From: a bacterium | Lineage (GTDB): Bacteria; SZUA-79; Acidulodesulfobacterales; Acidulodesulfobacteraceae | Direction: 5' to 3' | DNA: 19,928 bases | Assembly (NCBI GenBank): GCA_021791295.1 | Contig: JAJYWW010000054.1 | Location: forward strand, 1 to 19,928 | Shown here: piece by piece, positions 7,955-14,785 of the stretch | Position numbering within the stretch: the first letter of the stretch is position 1 | Layout: each line of letters opens with the position of its first letter | The notes under the pieces: generated by a model | Seen by the model: only the letters and a program-made list of their open reading frames with translations | Databases searched by the model: none | What the model was told of the DNA's origin: nothing | Program-made: the position numbers and the translations under genes

Positions 7955-7990
7955 TATACTTACGATAATTCGTTTAATATTATAAGTATA
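7955..7990. repeat. Inverted repeat upstream of the phasin-like gene
   Basis: Arms TATACTTA (7955-7962) and TAAGTATA (7983-7990) are perfect 8-base complements. A further four pairs form inside after a three-base bulge. The repeat sits in the 127-base gap between rplS and the phasin-like gene, about 30-65 bases upstream of that gene's start. It could be an operator dyad or an AT-rich hairpin. The gap shows no GC-rich stem followed by T-run, so no canonical terminator for the rplS operon is seen. Confidence 0.4.
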
Positions 7991-8053
7991 TCATCAATAT
8001 TTAAAAAAAGTTAATTAAATAATCCTCAAACGTATTTCAGCTTTTATTTTAAC

Positions 8054-8410
8054 TTACTGCTGCTGAACCATATCGAGCCTTTCTATTTTGGCTTCCTTCC
8101 CTTTTTTCTTTCTTAAGTAGTATAATTTTGCCCTCCTTACCTTTCCCTGATAAAGAAGTTCAATTTTATCGATTAATGGAGAATTAATCAAAAAAGTTTT
8201 TTCTACTCCGACGCCGTAAGAATTTTTTCTTACGGTAAAAGCCGATCTGATGCCGCTTCCTTTTCTCGCAATAACCACTCCTTCATAAACCTGGATTCTT
8301 TCTTTGTCGCCTTCTTTTATTTTCTGATATACTTTGACGGTGTCGCCCGATTTAAATTGAGGAACATCCGTTCTTAACGACGCATTTTCGATTTTTTCTA
8401 CGATATTCAT
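8054..8410 (-). CDS. rplS: 50S ribosomal protein L19
   Basis: Large-subunit protein at the interface with the small subunit. 118 residues, full family length. Recognised by the [51 protein letters not shown] and [24 protein letters not shown] blocks, each close to consensus. ATG at 8410 is preceded by AAAGGAG at a good distance. It is the last gene of the ffh-rpsP-rimM-trmD-rplS run, 36 bases after trmD. In many Proteobacteria rnhB and yraN follow; here the next gene is a phasin-like one. Confidence 0.97.
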   Translation of the reverse strand: MNIVEKIENASLRTDVPQFKSGDTVKVYQKIKEGDKERIQVYEGVVIARKGSGIRSAFTVRKNSYGVGVEKTFLINSPLIDKIELLYQGKVRRAKLYYLRKKKGKEAKIERLDMVQQQ

Positions 8411-8446
8411 TTAAATATCTCCTTTTGTTTATATTTATTTATATAA

Positions 8447-9148
8447 TTAATTAATTTTTCTAATTTGTTCCGTTTTTTTTAATGCTTTTTCCATTCTCCA
8501 TTTTTCAATCAGCTTATGATTTCCGCTGAGAAGTATTTCGGGAACTGATAAATTTTTAAACGTTTTTGGTTTAGTATATTGGGGATATTCCAATATTTTT
8601 TTAAAATCGCCGGAAAGGCTTTCCTCTTTAAGCGATTCTTGATTACCCAAAAAACCTTTAAAATATCTGCTTACCGATTCTATAAAAACTATCGAAGCGA
8701 TTTCTCCTCCCGACAATATATAACTGCCTATAGATATTTCGGTTCCTCCCGTTAAATCGGCCACCCTTGCGTCTATGCCTTCATATCTTCCGCAAATTAT
8801 AATAATATGGTCAAAATCGGACATTTCCGAAGCGGTATCCGAGTCGAGCAATTTTCCGGATGGAGACATTATAACTACCGCTCTTTTTTCGTTTTTATAC
8901 TTTTTTTTAAAATTTTCTATGGAATATTCGCAGGCTTTAATAATGGGTTCTGCCATTAACAGCTGTCCTGCACCACCGCCGTAAATTTTATCGTCGACCC
9001 TTTTATATTTACCGCTTGAAAAGTCTCTGGGATTAATAATATTTATTTCCATTAATCCGGTTTTTAAAGCCTTTCCTATAAGACCTGTTTTTAAAAACGA
9101 ATCGAAATATTCCGGCATTATAGATATAACGTCTATTACCTTCTTCAT
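8447..9148 (-). CDS. trmD: tRNA (guanine-37 N1)-methyltransferase
   Basis: Methylates G37 next to the anticodon and so prevents +1 frameshifting. SPOUT-class enzyme of 233 residues. Visible motifs: VDDKIYGGGAG at 51-61, the knot residues CGRYEGIDARV (119-129) and EISIGSYILSGGE (137-149), then the C-terminal helical domain with a PQYTKP element. The proline usually found in GGGPGM is alanine here (GGGAGQ), a mild departure. It begins four bases after rimM with no Shine-Dalgarno sequence, so translational coupling is likely. Confidence 0.96.
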   Translation of the reverse strand: MKKVIDVISIMPEYFDSFLKTGLIGKALKTGLMEINIINPRDFSSGKYKRVDDKIYGGGAGQLLMAEPIIKACEYSIENFKKKYKNEKRAVVIMSPSGKLLDSDTASEMSDFDHIIIICGRYEGIDARVADLTGGTEISIGSYILSGGEIASIVFIESVSRYFKGFLGNQESLKEESLSGDFKKILEYPQYTKPKTFKNLSVPEILLSGNHKLIEKWRMEKALKKTEQIRKIN

Positions 9149-9152
9149 GTTT

Positions 9153-9656
9153 TTATATTCTATAATTATTTTCGTTTTTAACCGATATTTTTGAACTTTT
9201 AATATCTATAGTCTCTATATTTTCGGCCGTCATAGGAATTAAGTAAACCGATAAATTTGACTTTATTTCCATAACGTCGGTTTCTCCGGAGTAAATTTCC
9301 GAAACCGTTCCGATGATAATTTTTTTTTCGTTATAACAGTTTAAACCGATTAAATCGGAAATTAAAAATTCGTCTTTATCTAATTTGATATCGGTTTTGT
9401 TAATATAAACAAAAGTTCTTTTAAACTTTTCCGCCGATTCTATAGAATCTACGCCGTTTAATTTAATCAGATAACCTTTATTTGCCCGCCTGATTTTTTC
9501 GATTTCTAATTTTTTATATGCGCCGTTTTCTTTAATAAAAAATTCGCATTCAGAATCCATAACGTTAGATAAGGGGTTGTGCAGATTAAATAAAAGTTCG
9601 CCTAAAATGCCGTGCGGTTTTATAAATTCCCCTATATCTATATAAACGGGATTCAT
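9153..9656 (-). CDS. rimM: 16S rRNA processing / 30S maturation factor RimM
   Basis: Assists assembly of the 30S head around protein S19. 167 residues; the N-terminal RimM barrel carries GEFIKPHGILGEL at residues 8-20, and the C-terminal PRC-barrel-like domain starts near residue 96 (LISDLIGLNCY). The second domain is divergent but has the usual VYLIPMTAENIETIDI ending. Its ATG overlaps the rpsP stop as ATGA, which indicates tight coupling. No KH-domain gene lies between rpsP and rimM. Confidence 0.92.
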   Translation of the reverse strand: MNPVYIDIGEFIKPHGILGELLFNLHNPLSNVMDSECEFFIKENGAYKKLEIEKIRRANKGYLIKLNGVDSIESAEKFKRTFVYINKTDIKLDKDEFLISDLIGLNCYNEKKIIIGTVSEIYSGETDVMEIKSNLSVYLIPMTAENIETIDIKSSKISVKNENNYRI

Positions 9657-9895
9657 TTAGCCTGTTTTTTTACTAACGTCATAATGGTATCGCTCGGTTT
9701 TGCTCCCAAACTTACCCACTTGTCGAATTTGTCCTTATCGATATTAAACTGGACGCCTTTATCGGCACACGGATTGTAAGTTCCCAGTATTTCGATAAAT
9801 TTTTTCTGCACGGCTTTTTCTCCGGAAGCCGCTACGATTCTGTAAAAAGGTTTTTTGTGAGAACCGATTCTAGATAATCTGATTTTTACCGCCAC
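9653..9895 (-). CDS. rpsP: 30S ribosomal protein S16
   Basis: Small-subunit protein of 80 residues, recognised by AVKIRLSRIGSHKKPFYRIV at the N-terminus, GTYNP in the middle and the VSLGAKPSDTIMTLVKK ending. The start is GTG at 9895, chosen because it places the invariant AVKIRL directly after the initiator and because AAAGGAG lies just upstream, inside the last codons of ffh. The gene overlaps the ffh end by 10 bases and the rimM start by four. Confidence 0.97.
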   Translation of the reverse strand: MAVKIRLSRIGSHKKPFYRIVAASGEKAVQKKFIEILGTYNPCADKGVQFNIDKDKFDKWVSLGAKPSDTIMTLVKKQAK

Positions 9896-11262
9896 TTGAA
9901 ATCTCCTTTGTTAAACATGTTTTTAATATTATTTATATTTTTTAAAGAACCCAATTTGTTCTTTTTGAAAGACTGCATAATCTTTTTTACTTCTTCGAAT
10001 TTATTTATAAAGATATTAACGTCGTTTACGGTGGTGCCGCTTCCTAAAGCGATTCTTTTGCGCCTTCCGCCGTTTAATATGTCGGGGTTCAGCCTTTCTT
10101 TTTCCGTCATAGAGTTAATAATAGCCTTAATTTTAACTATCTCTTTTTCCGCCGCTTCAGAATTAAATTTATCTTTTATTTTTGAAAAGCCGGGTATCAT
10201 GCCGGCAATCTGGGTAATTCCTCCTATTTTAGACATCATTTTAAGCTGTTCGGCAAAATCTTTGACCGTAAAATCTTTCTTGTTAAGCGAATCTTCTATA
10301 GATTTAGCTGACTTTTCGTCTATGGATTCCTGTGCTTTTTCTATAAGGCTTAATATGTCGCCCATGCCGAGTATTCTGTCGGCTATCCTGTCGCCGTAAA
10401 AGACTTCGAAATCGCTGAGTTTTTCACCGATGCCTATGAATTTAATCGGTTTGGCGACGGTTTTTTTAATAGAAAGAGCCGCTCCGCCTCTTGCGTCGCC
10501 GTCAACTTTCGTGAGGACGACTCCGGATATATCAAGAGCTTCGTTGAAGGTTTTTGCTACGGTAACCGCGCTCTGCCCCAACATTGAATCTGCTACGAAT
10601 AAAATTTCGTTTGGATTAAATTTATTTTTAAGTAGTTTAAGCTCGTCCATTAAAGGTTCGTCTATTTCAAGCCTTCCCGCAGTGTCGATTATTATGGTGT
10701 CATATGCATGTTTTTCGGCAATTTCTATAGCGCTTTTAACTATTTCGTCGGGCTTTTGCATGATTTTCCCGTTTTCTTCCGGCGTTTCGTAAACGGGAAT
10801 ATTTATACTTGCCCCGATTTTTTTAAGCTGAAGTATAGCGGCGGGTCTGTAAACATCCGCGGGAACAAGATATACGCTGCGTTTCATTCTGTGAAGATAA
10901 AGCGCAAGCTTTCCCGCCGTAGTCGTTTTACCCGAACCCTGAAGCCCTATTAGCATTATGATGACGGGCGGCTTTGCCTTAATATTTAAAGGCTCGTTGT
11001 TCCCCAACAGTTCGACCAATTCGTCTCTAATTATTTTAATAATCTGCTGGGCAGGGGTTAGGCTGTCGGCTACTTTTTCGCCTACGGCCTTATTTTTTAC
11101 GGATTCTATAAATTCTTTTACTATAAGGTAGTTTACGTCGGCTTCAAGCAAAGAAAGCCTTACTTCCTTAAGGCTGTCTTCTATATTTTTTTCCGACAGC
11201 TTTCCGTAACCCTTAAGGTTTTTAAAAACTTTTTCGAGTTTTGAACTAAGTCCGTCAAACAT
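9886..11262 (-). CDS. ffh: Signal recognition particle protein Ffh (SRP54)
   Basis: GTPase that binds signal sequences of nascent membrane and secreted proteins together with SRP RNA and hands them to FtsY. 458 residues with all three domains: N-domain helices (1-90), G-domain with P-loop GLQGSGKTT at 106-114, DTAGR at 193-197 and TKVDGDARGG at 251-260, and the methionine-containing M-domain from about 300, including the RRKRIALGSG RNA-binding segment near residue 400. The usual DAMTGQDA is DSMLGQSA here. No Shine-Dalgarno sequence precedes ATG 11262. It is the first gene of the leftward ribosome-related operon. The 4.5S RNA gene is not in this window. Confidence 0.97.
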   Translation of the reverse strand: MFDGLSSKLEKVFKNLKGYGKLSEKNIEDSLKEVRLSLLEADVNYLIVKEFIESVKNKAVGEKVADSLTPAQQIIKIIRDELVELLGNNEPLNIKAKPPVIIMLIGLQGSGKTTTAGKLALYLHRMKRSVYLVPADVYRPAAILQLKKIGASINIPVYETPEENGKIMQKPDEIVKSAIEIAEKHAYDTIIIDTAGRLEIDEPLMDELKLLKNKFNPNEILFVADSMLGQSAVTVAKTFNEALDISGVVLTKVDGDARGGAALSIKKTVAKPIKFIGIGEKLSDFEVFYGDRIADRILGMGDILSLIEKAQESIDEKSAKSIEDSLNKKDFTVKDFAEQLKMMSKIGGITQIAGMIPGFSKIKDKFNSEAAEKEIVKIKAIINSMTEKERLNPDILNGGRRKRIALGSGTTVNDVNIFINKFEEVKKIMQSFKKNKLGSLKNINNIKNMFNKGDFKWR

Positions 11263-11328
11263 TGCGTTAATTTAAAATTTAAATAATTTTTTAAAAATAC
11301 CGAACAGGCTTTTAGCTTATTCAATATC

Positions 11329-11343
11329 TTGATTAATAATCAA
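11329..11343. promoter_or_regulatory. Perfect 15-base palindrome upstream of ffh
   Basis: TTGATTA-A-TAATCAA, two perfect 7-base arms around one central base, lies 66-81 bases upstream of the ffh ATG in a 185-base intergenic region. It resembles FNR/CRP-family half-sites (TTGAT...ATCAA) but with five rather than four bases between them, so it is called only a candidate operator. The rest of the region is AT-rich; no convincing -35/-10 pair was found for ffh. Confidence 0.4.
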
Positions 11344-11360
11344 TAAAGATTTTATAATTG

Positions 11361-11383
11361 AAAACTAATATTTTATTAGTTTT
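11361..11383. repeat. AT-rich hairpin in the gap between ffh and the fusion gene
   Basis: Arms AAAACTAAT (11361-11369) and ATTAGTTTT (11375-11383) are perfect 9-base complements around a five-base loop. It lies downstream of the stem-loop at 11407-11436 in the leftward reading direction, and on the plus strand is followed by extra Ts. It may be a second weak terminator or an AT-rich structure without function. Confidence 0.4.
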
Positions 11384-11406
11384 TTAAAAATATGTCAATT
11401 ATAAAT

Positions 11407-11436
11407 ACGGTGACCAGAATTCAATTCTGTTACCGT
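11407..11436 (-). terminator. Stem-loop just downstream of the sulfatase/PAPS-reductase-like gene
   Basis: Plus-strand arms ACGGTGA-C-CAGAA (11407-11419) and TTCTG-TTACCGT (11425-11436) form a 12-pair stem with one bulged C and one G-U-type pair around a five-base loop. It begins 11 bases past the stop of the leftward fusion gene and is followed in that direction by an AT-rich stretch (ATTTATAATT), not a long T-run. It is therefore a moderate rho-independent terminator or an mRNA 3'-end stabiliser. It separates the dnaX-ybaB-recR-fusion operon from the ffh operon. Confidence 0.55.
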
Positions 11437-11447
11437 CACAAATTTAA

Positions 11448-13757
11448 TCAGAAATATCCAAGCTGGCGAAGTTTGTCCATGGCGGCTTCTTTATCCTGCG
11501 AACGTCCGGAGCGTTCGGCGGCATCTTTTTCTGCTGTTATATGAGTGCAAGGCGCGCAGTCTATAGATCTGTAGCCCTGTTCGTATAGATTGCAGTAAGG
11601 AAGATTATTAAACTTAATGTAATCCCATATATCTTTTTCCGTAAAATGAAGCAAAGGATGAATTCTGAAATGGTGGGGGTCTTTTCTTTTAGAAAAATAG
11701 GATTCGTTTGCCCTGGCCTCGTTTTCATCCCTTCTTATTCCGGTAAACATTGCTTTAAGATGAAGGTCTTTAATAGACTGCTTAAGAGGAATAGTTTTAA
11801 GTGTGTTGCAGCAGTCGGCTTTATCTTTAGCTATAGGATATTTTTGCCGAAGCGCTTCATCGTTTGAGTATTTTACGATTTCAAAGTTCCATGCGGATTT
11901 TAATTTATCCATAAATTCTTTAATTTCGGGGAATTCGACCGACGTATATATGGTAAGAACCTTAAAAGGTATTTTCCCATTTTCGGCGCGTCTTATCAAG
12001 TCTAATAAAACGGTTGAATCTTTACCGCCCGTGAATGCTATGCCGATTTTGTCTCCGTATCTGTCTTCGGCTTCTTTAATAATTTCTATACTGAGCGAAA
12101 TTTTTTGTTCAAGAAGCGCAAGAGATTCAGCCGCAATATTTTTATCTGATTCCGGTTGGTTAAATAGAATGCGTGCGCCGTTTTTGCCGGATTCGCTTTT
12201 ATCGTCGAATAAGTTTTCGCTTATAAATGAATGGCTTTCTATTTCGTTTAATATTTCTATATATTTTATGGAATCCGAAAGAGAGGTATTTAACAAGTTA
12301 AAATTTTCTTCGAGCGGGTCGCTTATAAGGTCGAAGTAATAATTTTTAGGCCTGTTGTAAATTTCCGAAGTTATCATGCTTTGATAAATATTTTGTCTCG
12401 TAGTCTGCTTAGATTTAAGCGAATTGAGGAGAAAGATGTATTCGGGTTTGCTGACCCTTTTTCTCATAACGGAGTTAAACATTTCTATTATAAAGTCTTC
12501 ATCGGAAAGATTAATGTTTTCTAAGATTTTTTTTGCTTCCGACTGCAAAATATTATCCGGAATAAATAAATATTTACGGTCTTTGGTTCTTATCGAGCGT
12601 TGAGACAGGAAATATTTGTCTTTAGAAGAGGCGCCGTTTTTGCTTCTGTCGTAAACGCCGGCGGAAAATTGCATTATCTCGTTATACATATTTTGCGTGC
12701 AAAATTCCGAATAGCAGTATTCCCTTTCGTCTGCGTCCAATAAAGACCGTCCGTCCGTTTCAATTAAATTTGTAGCATTATTTACTGCGGCGGCGTTTTT
12801 ATCGTAGGAAACCGCGTTTAAACCGGATAACGACATTAGCGTGGGAAATAAATCAACTATTGAAACCAATTTATTGTTAACGCCTTTTTCTAATTGCGGC
12901 GCATGCAGTATCAGCGGTATTTTTATAACTTCGTCGAAAAGTTCGCCCATGTGTCCGAAAACAGGCATATCGTAGAAAACTATTCTGCCTTCTCCATGGT
13001 CGGCAAATATAGAATAGATATTTTCTTCGTTAAAATACCCCGTATTTTTTAAAAAACCGCATATAAGTCTAAATCGTCCTTTGTCGAATTTATTGACGCC
13101 GTAAATATATGGGGGAAGCATAATTTGTACCCCGTAATTTACTTTTCCGGAAAAATTATTCCAGAGAGTGAAAGGATTATTATTCTGGACGGGTATTTTA
13201 TATAAAGACGACATTTTATTGATGAATGCAAAATAGTCGTCGTTATAATGATTTTCGTTATAATTTTGCGAAAAAATATAAGGTTCGTGAATGTCGAAAA
13301 GATGTATGAAACAGAATACCTTTTCGTTTTCTAAAGCGGAAATTTGTTTAAAAAGCAGATTAATATCGTTTGCGTATATAAAATCAAATCCTTTGGTCAG
13401 CCCCAGAGGCTGAAAAAGTTCTATAACGTCGGAATAAAATACGGTTTTATAGCCGTTATTCTTGTAAATTTCCGCAAGAGTCGCACAGTCACTCCTTATT
13501 TTTTTATAAAAAAAAGGCCTTAAACCATGCTTCGGCTGTAACAATCCTGTAAATAAAGAAGCATGCGCCGCAGTCGTATAGCTGGAAGTGGAAAAACAAT
13601 CGGTAAAAATCGTGGAGTTTTCGGCGATTTCGTCTAACGTGGGTGTATCTACTAAATTTTCGACGTAAAATTGTTTAAGATGAGGCCTGTTCTTAATATA
13701 ACTTACACAGTCGTATCTGAGGTTGTCAATCGATATAAGTAAAACCTTATTGTTCAT
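11448..13757 (-). CDS. Fusion protein: sulfatase-like (alkaline phosphatase superfamily) domain + PAPS-reductase/CysD-like ATP-pyrophosphatase domain
   Basis: A 769-residue single open frame. Residues 1-490 are a sulfatase-family domain: ISIDNLRYD (metal ligand D11), TTAAHASLFTG (61-71), FIHLFDIHEPY, ADHGE (252-256), GHMGELFDEVIKIPLI (268 on) and a closing YYFDLISDPLEENFNLL. The nucleophile position (C or S in C/S-x-P-x-R) is T61, so this is not a formylglycine sulfatase by sequence. Residues 545-769 form an adenine-nucleotide alpha-hydrolase domain with TGGKDS (576-581), GIRRDE, a C649-C650 pair and C734-x2-C737, the spacing of [4Fe-4S] APS reductases. The catalytic ECGLH tail is absent and the end (RQLGYF) resembles CysD. 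There is no signal peptide, so it is probably cytoplasmic. It starts one base after recR without a Shine-Dalgarno sequence. The overall function is unknown. Confidence 0.8.
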   Translation of the reverse strand: MNNKVLLISIDNLRYDCVSYIKNRPHLKQFYVENLVDTPTLDEIAENSTIFTDCFSTSSYTTAAHASLFTGLLQPKHGLRPFFYKKIRSDCATLAEIYKNNGYKTVFYSDVIELFQPLGLTKGFDFIYANDINLLFKQISALENEKVFCFIHLFDIHEPYIFSQNYNENHYNDDYFAFINKMSSLYKIPVQNNNPFTLWNNFSGKVNYGVQIMLPPYIYGVNKFDKGRFRLICGFLKNTGYFNEENIYSIFADHGEGRIVFYDMPVFGHMGELFDEVIKIPLILHAPQLEKGVNNKLVSIVDLFPTLMSLSGLNAVSYDKNAAAVNNATNLIETDGRSLLDADEREYCYSEFCTQNMYNEIMQFSAGVYDRSKNGASSKDKYFLSQRSIRTKDRKYLFIPDNILQSEAKKILENINLSDEDFIIEMFNSVMRKRVSKPEYIFLLNSLKSKQTTRQNIYQSMITSEIYNRPKNYYFDLISDPLEENFNLLNTSLSDSIKYIEILNEIESHSFISENLFDDKSESGKNGARILFNQPESDKNIAAESLALLEQKISLSIEIIKEAEDRYGDKIGIAFTGGKDSTVLLDLIRRAENGKIPFKVLTIYTSVEFPEIKEFMDKLKSAWNFEIVKYSNDEALRQKYPIAKDKADCCNTLKTIPLKQSIKDLHLKAMFTGIRRDENEARANESYFSKRKDPHHFRIHPLLHFTEKDIWDYIKFNNLPYCNLYEQGYRSIDCAPCTHITAEKDAAERSGRSQDKEAAMDKLRQLGYF

Positions 13758-13758
13758 C

Positions 13759-14364
13759 TTAATCGAATTTTTTTCTATAATTAAGAGCTTCAGAGAGAGT
13801 GTCTTTATCCACGTATTCTAAATCGGAACCTATCGGTATTCCTCTCGCCAAAACGGAAATGCGGACGTTATAAGGCGATAAAATTTTCTGTATATATATA
13901 GAGGTAGCTTCCCCGTTTGAGTTTGGATTAAGCGCCAGTATGATTTCTTCAAAACCGCCGTTTTCTACTCTGCTTGCAAGTTCTTTAATCTTTAAATCGG
14001 ACGGCGTTATCCCTTCCAGCGGATTTATTAAACCGTGCAGGACATGATAATAACCGTTATAATTTCCGCTCTTTTCAAATACGTATATTATTTCGGGATT
14101 TTCTACTATGCAAAGCTGTTTTCCGTTTCTCGACGGGTTGCCGCATATATGGCAGATATCGTCGGAACTCAGATTAAAACATTTTTGGCATAATTTTATG
14201 TTTTGTTTGGCATTTTTTATTGCATCCGCAAGACCGTAAGCTACGGATTCGTTCTGTGACAATAAGTAGAATGCAAGTCTTCTTGCAGATCTTTCTCCTA
14301 TGCCGGGGAGTTTTTTAAATGCGAATACTATATCTTTGACGTAATCAGAATGGTTTATAGACAT
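13759..14364 (-). CDS. recR: Recombination mediator RecR
   Basis: Works with RecO/RecF to load RecA on gapped DNA. 201 residues, normal length. Helix-hairpin-helix LPGIGERSARRLAFYL (19-34), a zinc finger with C59, C62, C71 and C74, and a Toprim domain from about 83 with IVEN and the ALNPNSNGEAT block (acidic E retained, though the usual T-V-E before G is S-N). It follows ybaB after 11 bases and is followed after one base by the fusion gene. dnaX-ybaB-recR is a widely conserved order. Confidence 0.97.
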   Translation of the reverse strand: MSINHSDYVKDIVFAFKKLPGIGERSARRLAFYLLSQNESVAYGLADAIKNAKQNIKLCQKCFNLSSDDICHICGNPSRNGKQLCIVENPEIIYVFEKSGNYNGYYHVLHGLINPLEGITPSDLKIKELASRVENGGFEEIILALNPNSNGEATSIYIQKILSPYNVRISVLARGIPIGSDLEYVDKDTLSEALNYRKKFD

Positions 14365-14375
14365 TAAACGGCTCG

Positions 14376-14690
14376 TTAAAAAAGACCGGGCATATTAAGC
14401 CCGCCCGTTAATTTGGACATTTCTCCAGTCACCATATCCTTTGATTTATTAAGCGCTTCGTTAATGGAAGCTACTATAAGGTCCTGAAGCATTTCGACGT
14501 CGTCGGGATTTACGACCGTTTTATCTATATTTATTTCAAGCAGTTCCTGTTTTCCGTTTACTTTTGCGGAGACCATTCCTCCGCCGGCGCTTGCTTCTAC
14601 CGTTTTAGAACCTAATTCTTCCTGCATTTTAAGCATATCGGATTGAAGTTTCTGCGCCTGCTTTAACATTCCGGCGATATTTTTCGACAT
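14376..14690 (-). CDS. ybaB: YbaB/EbfC family nucleoid-associated protein
   Basis: Small dimeric DNA-binding protein of 104 residues. The N-terminal helix MSKNIAGMLKQAQKLQSDMLKMQEEL is followed by the family core VEASAGGGMVSAKVNGKQELLEI and a C-terminal helix with a methionine/glycine-rich tail. ATG 14690 is chosen because a perfect GGAGG (14699-14703) sits eight bases before it and MSKN is the family N-terminus. A longer frame from TTG 14705 is possible but would start on top of that site. A promoter with TTGCAA and TAAAAT boxes lies upstream. Confidence 0.95.
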   Translation of the reverse strand: MSKNIAGMLKQAQKLQSDMLKMQEELGSKTVEASAGGGMVSAKVNGKQELLEINIDKTVVNPDDVEMLQDLIVASINEALNKSKDMVTGEMSKLTGGLNMPGLF

Positions 14691-14736
14691 TTTATTAGCC
14701 TCCAATTTATTTTAATAGATTTTGAAATTTTAATAT

Positions 14737-14765
14737 ATTTTATTTAATTTTTTATTTTTTTGCAA
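14737..14765 (-). promoter_or_regulatory. Putative sigma-70-type promoter for ybaB-recR-fusion gene
   Basis: On the minus strand, TTGCAA (14760-14765) and TAAAAT (14737-14742) are separated by exactly 17 bases, in the 95-base gap between dnaX and ybaB. The expected transcript start gives a leader of about 40 bases containing the strong ybaB GGAGG site. The surrounding sequence is very AT-rich, so chance matches are possible. Confidence 0.5.
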
Positions 14766-14785
14766 ACGTTTAACTTTTAATAGCG

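Noticed and set aside
9896..10953. Long plus-strand open frames opposite ffh
   Set aside because: They are the antisense of a clear, complete ffh; their translations are hydrophobic low-information sequence with no recognisable motif or ribosome-binding site.
11329..11343. Canonical FNR box upstream of ffh
   Set aside because: The half-sites TTGAT and ATCAA are separated by five bases, not four, so it is reported only as a palindrome.
14691..14705. Upstream TTG start for YbaB adding five residues
   Set aside because: The TTG lies on the GGAGG that serves the ATG at 14690, and MSKN is the family N-terminus.
14691..14785. SRP RNA gene near dnaX-ybaB
   Set aside because: The gap is short, nearly all A/T and has no GC-rich hairpin or GNRA-type tip like that of 4.5S RNA.
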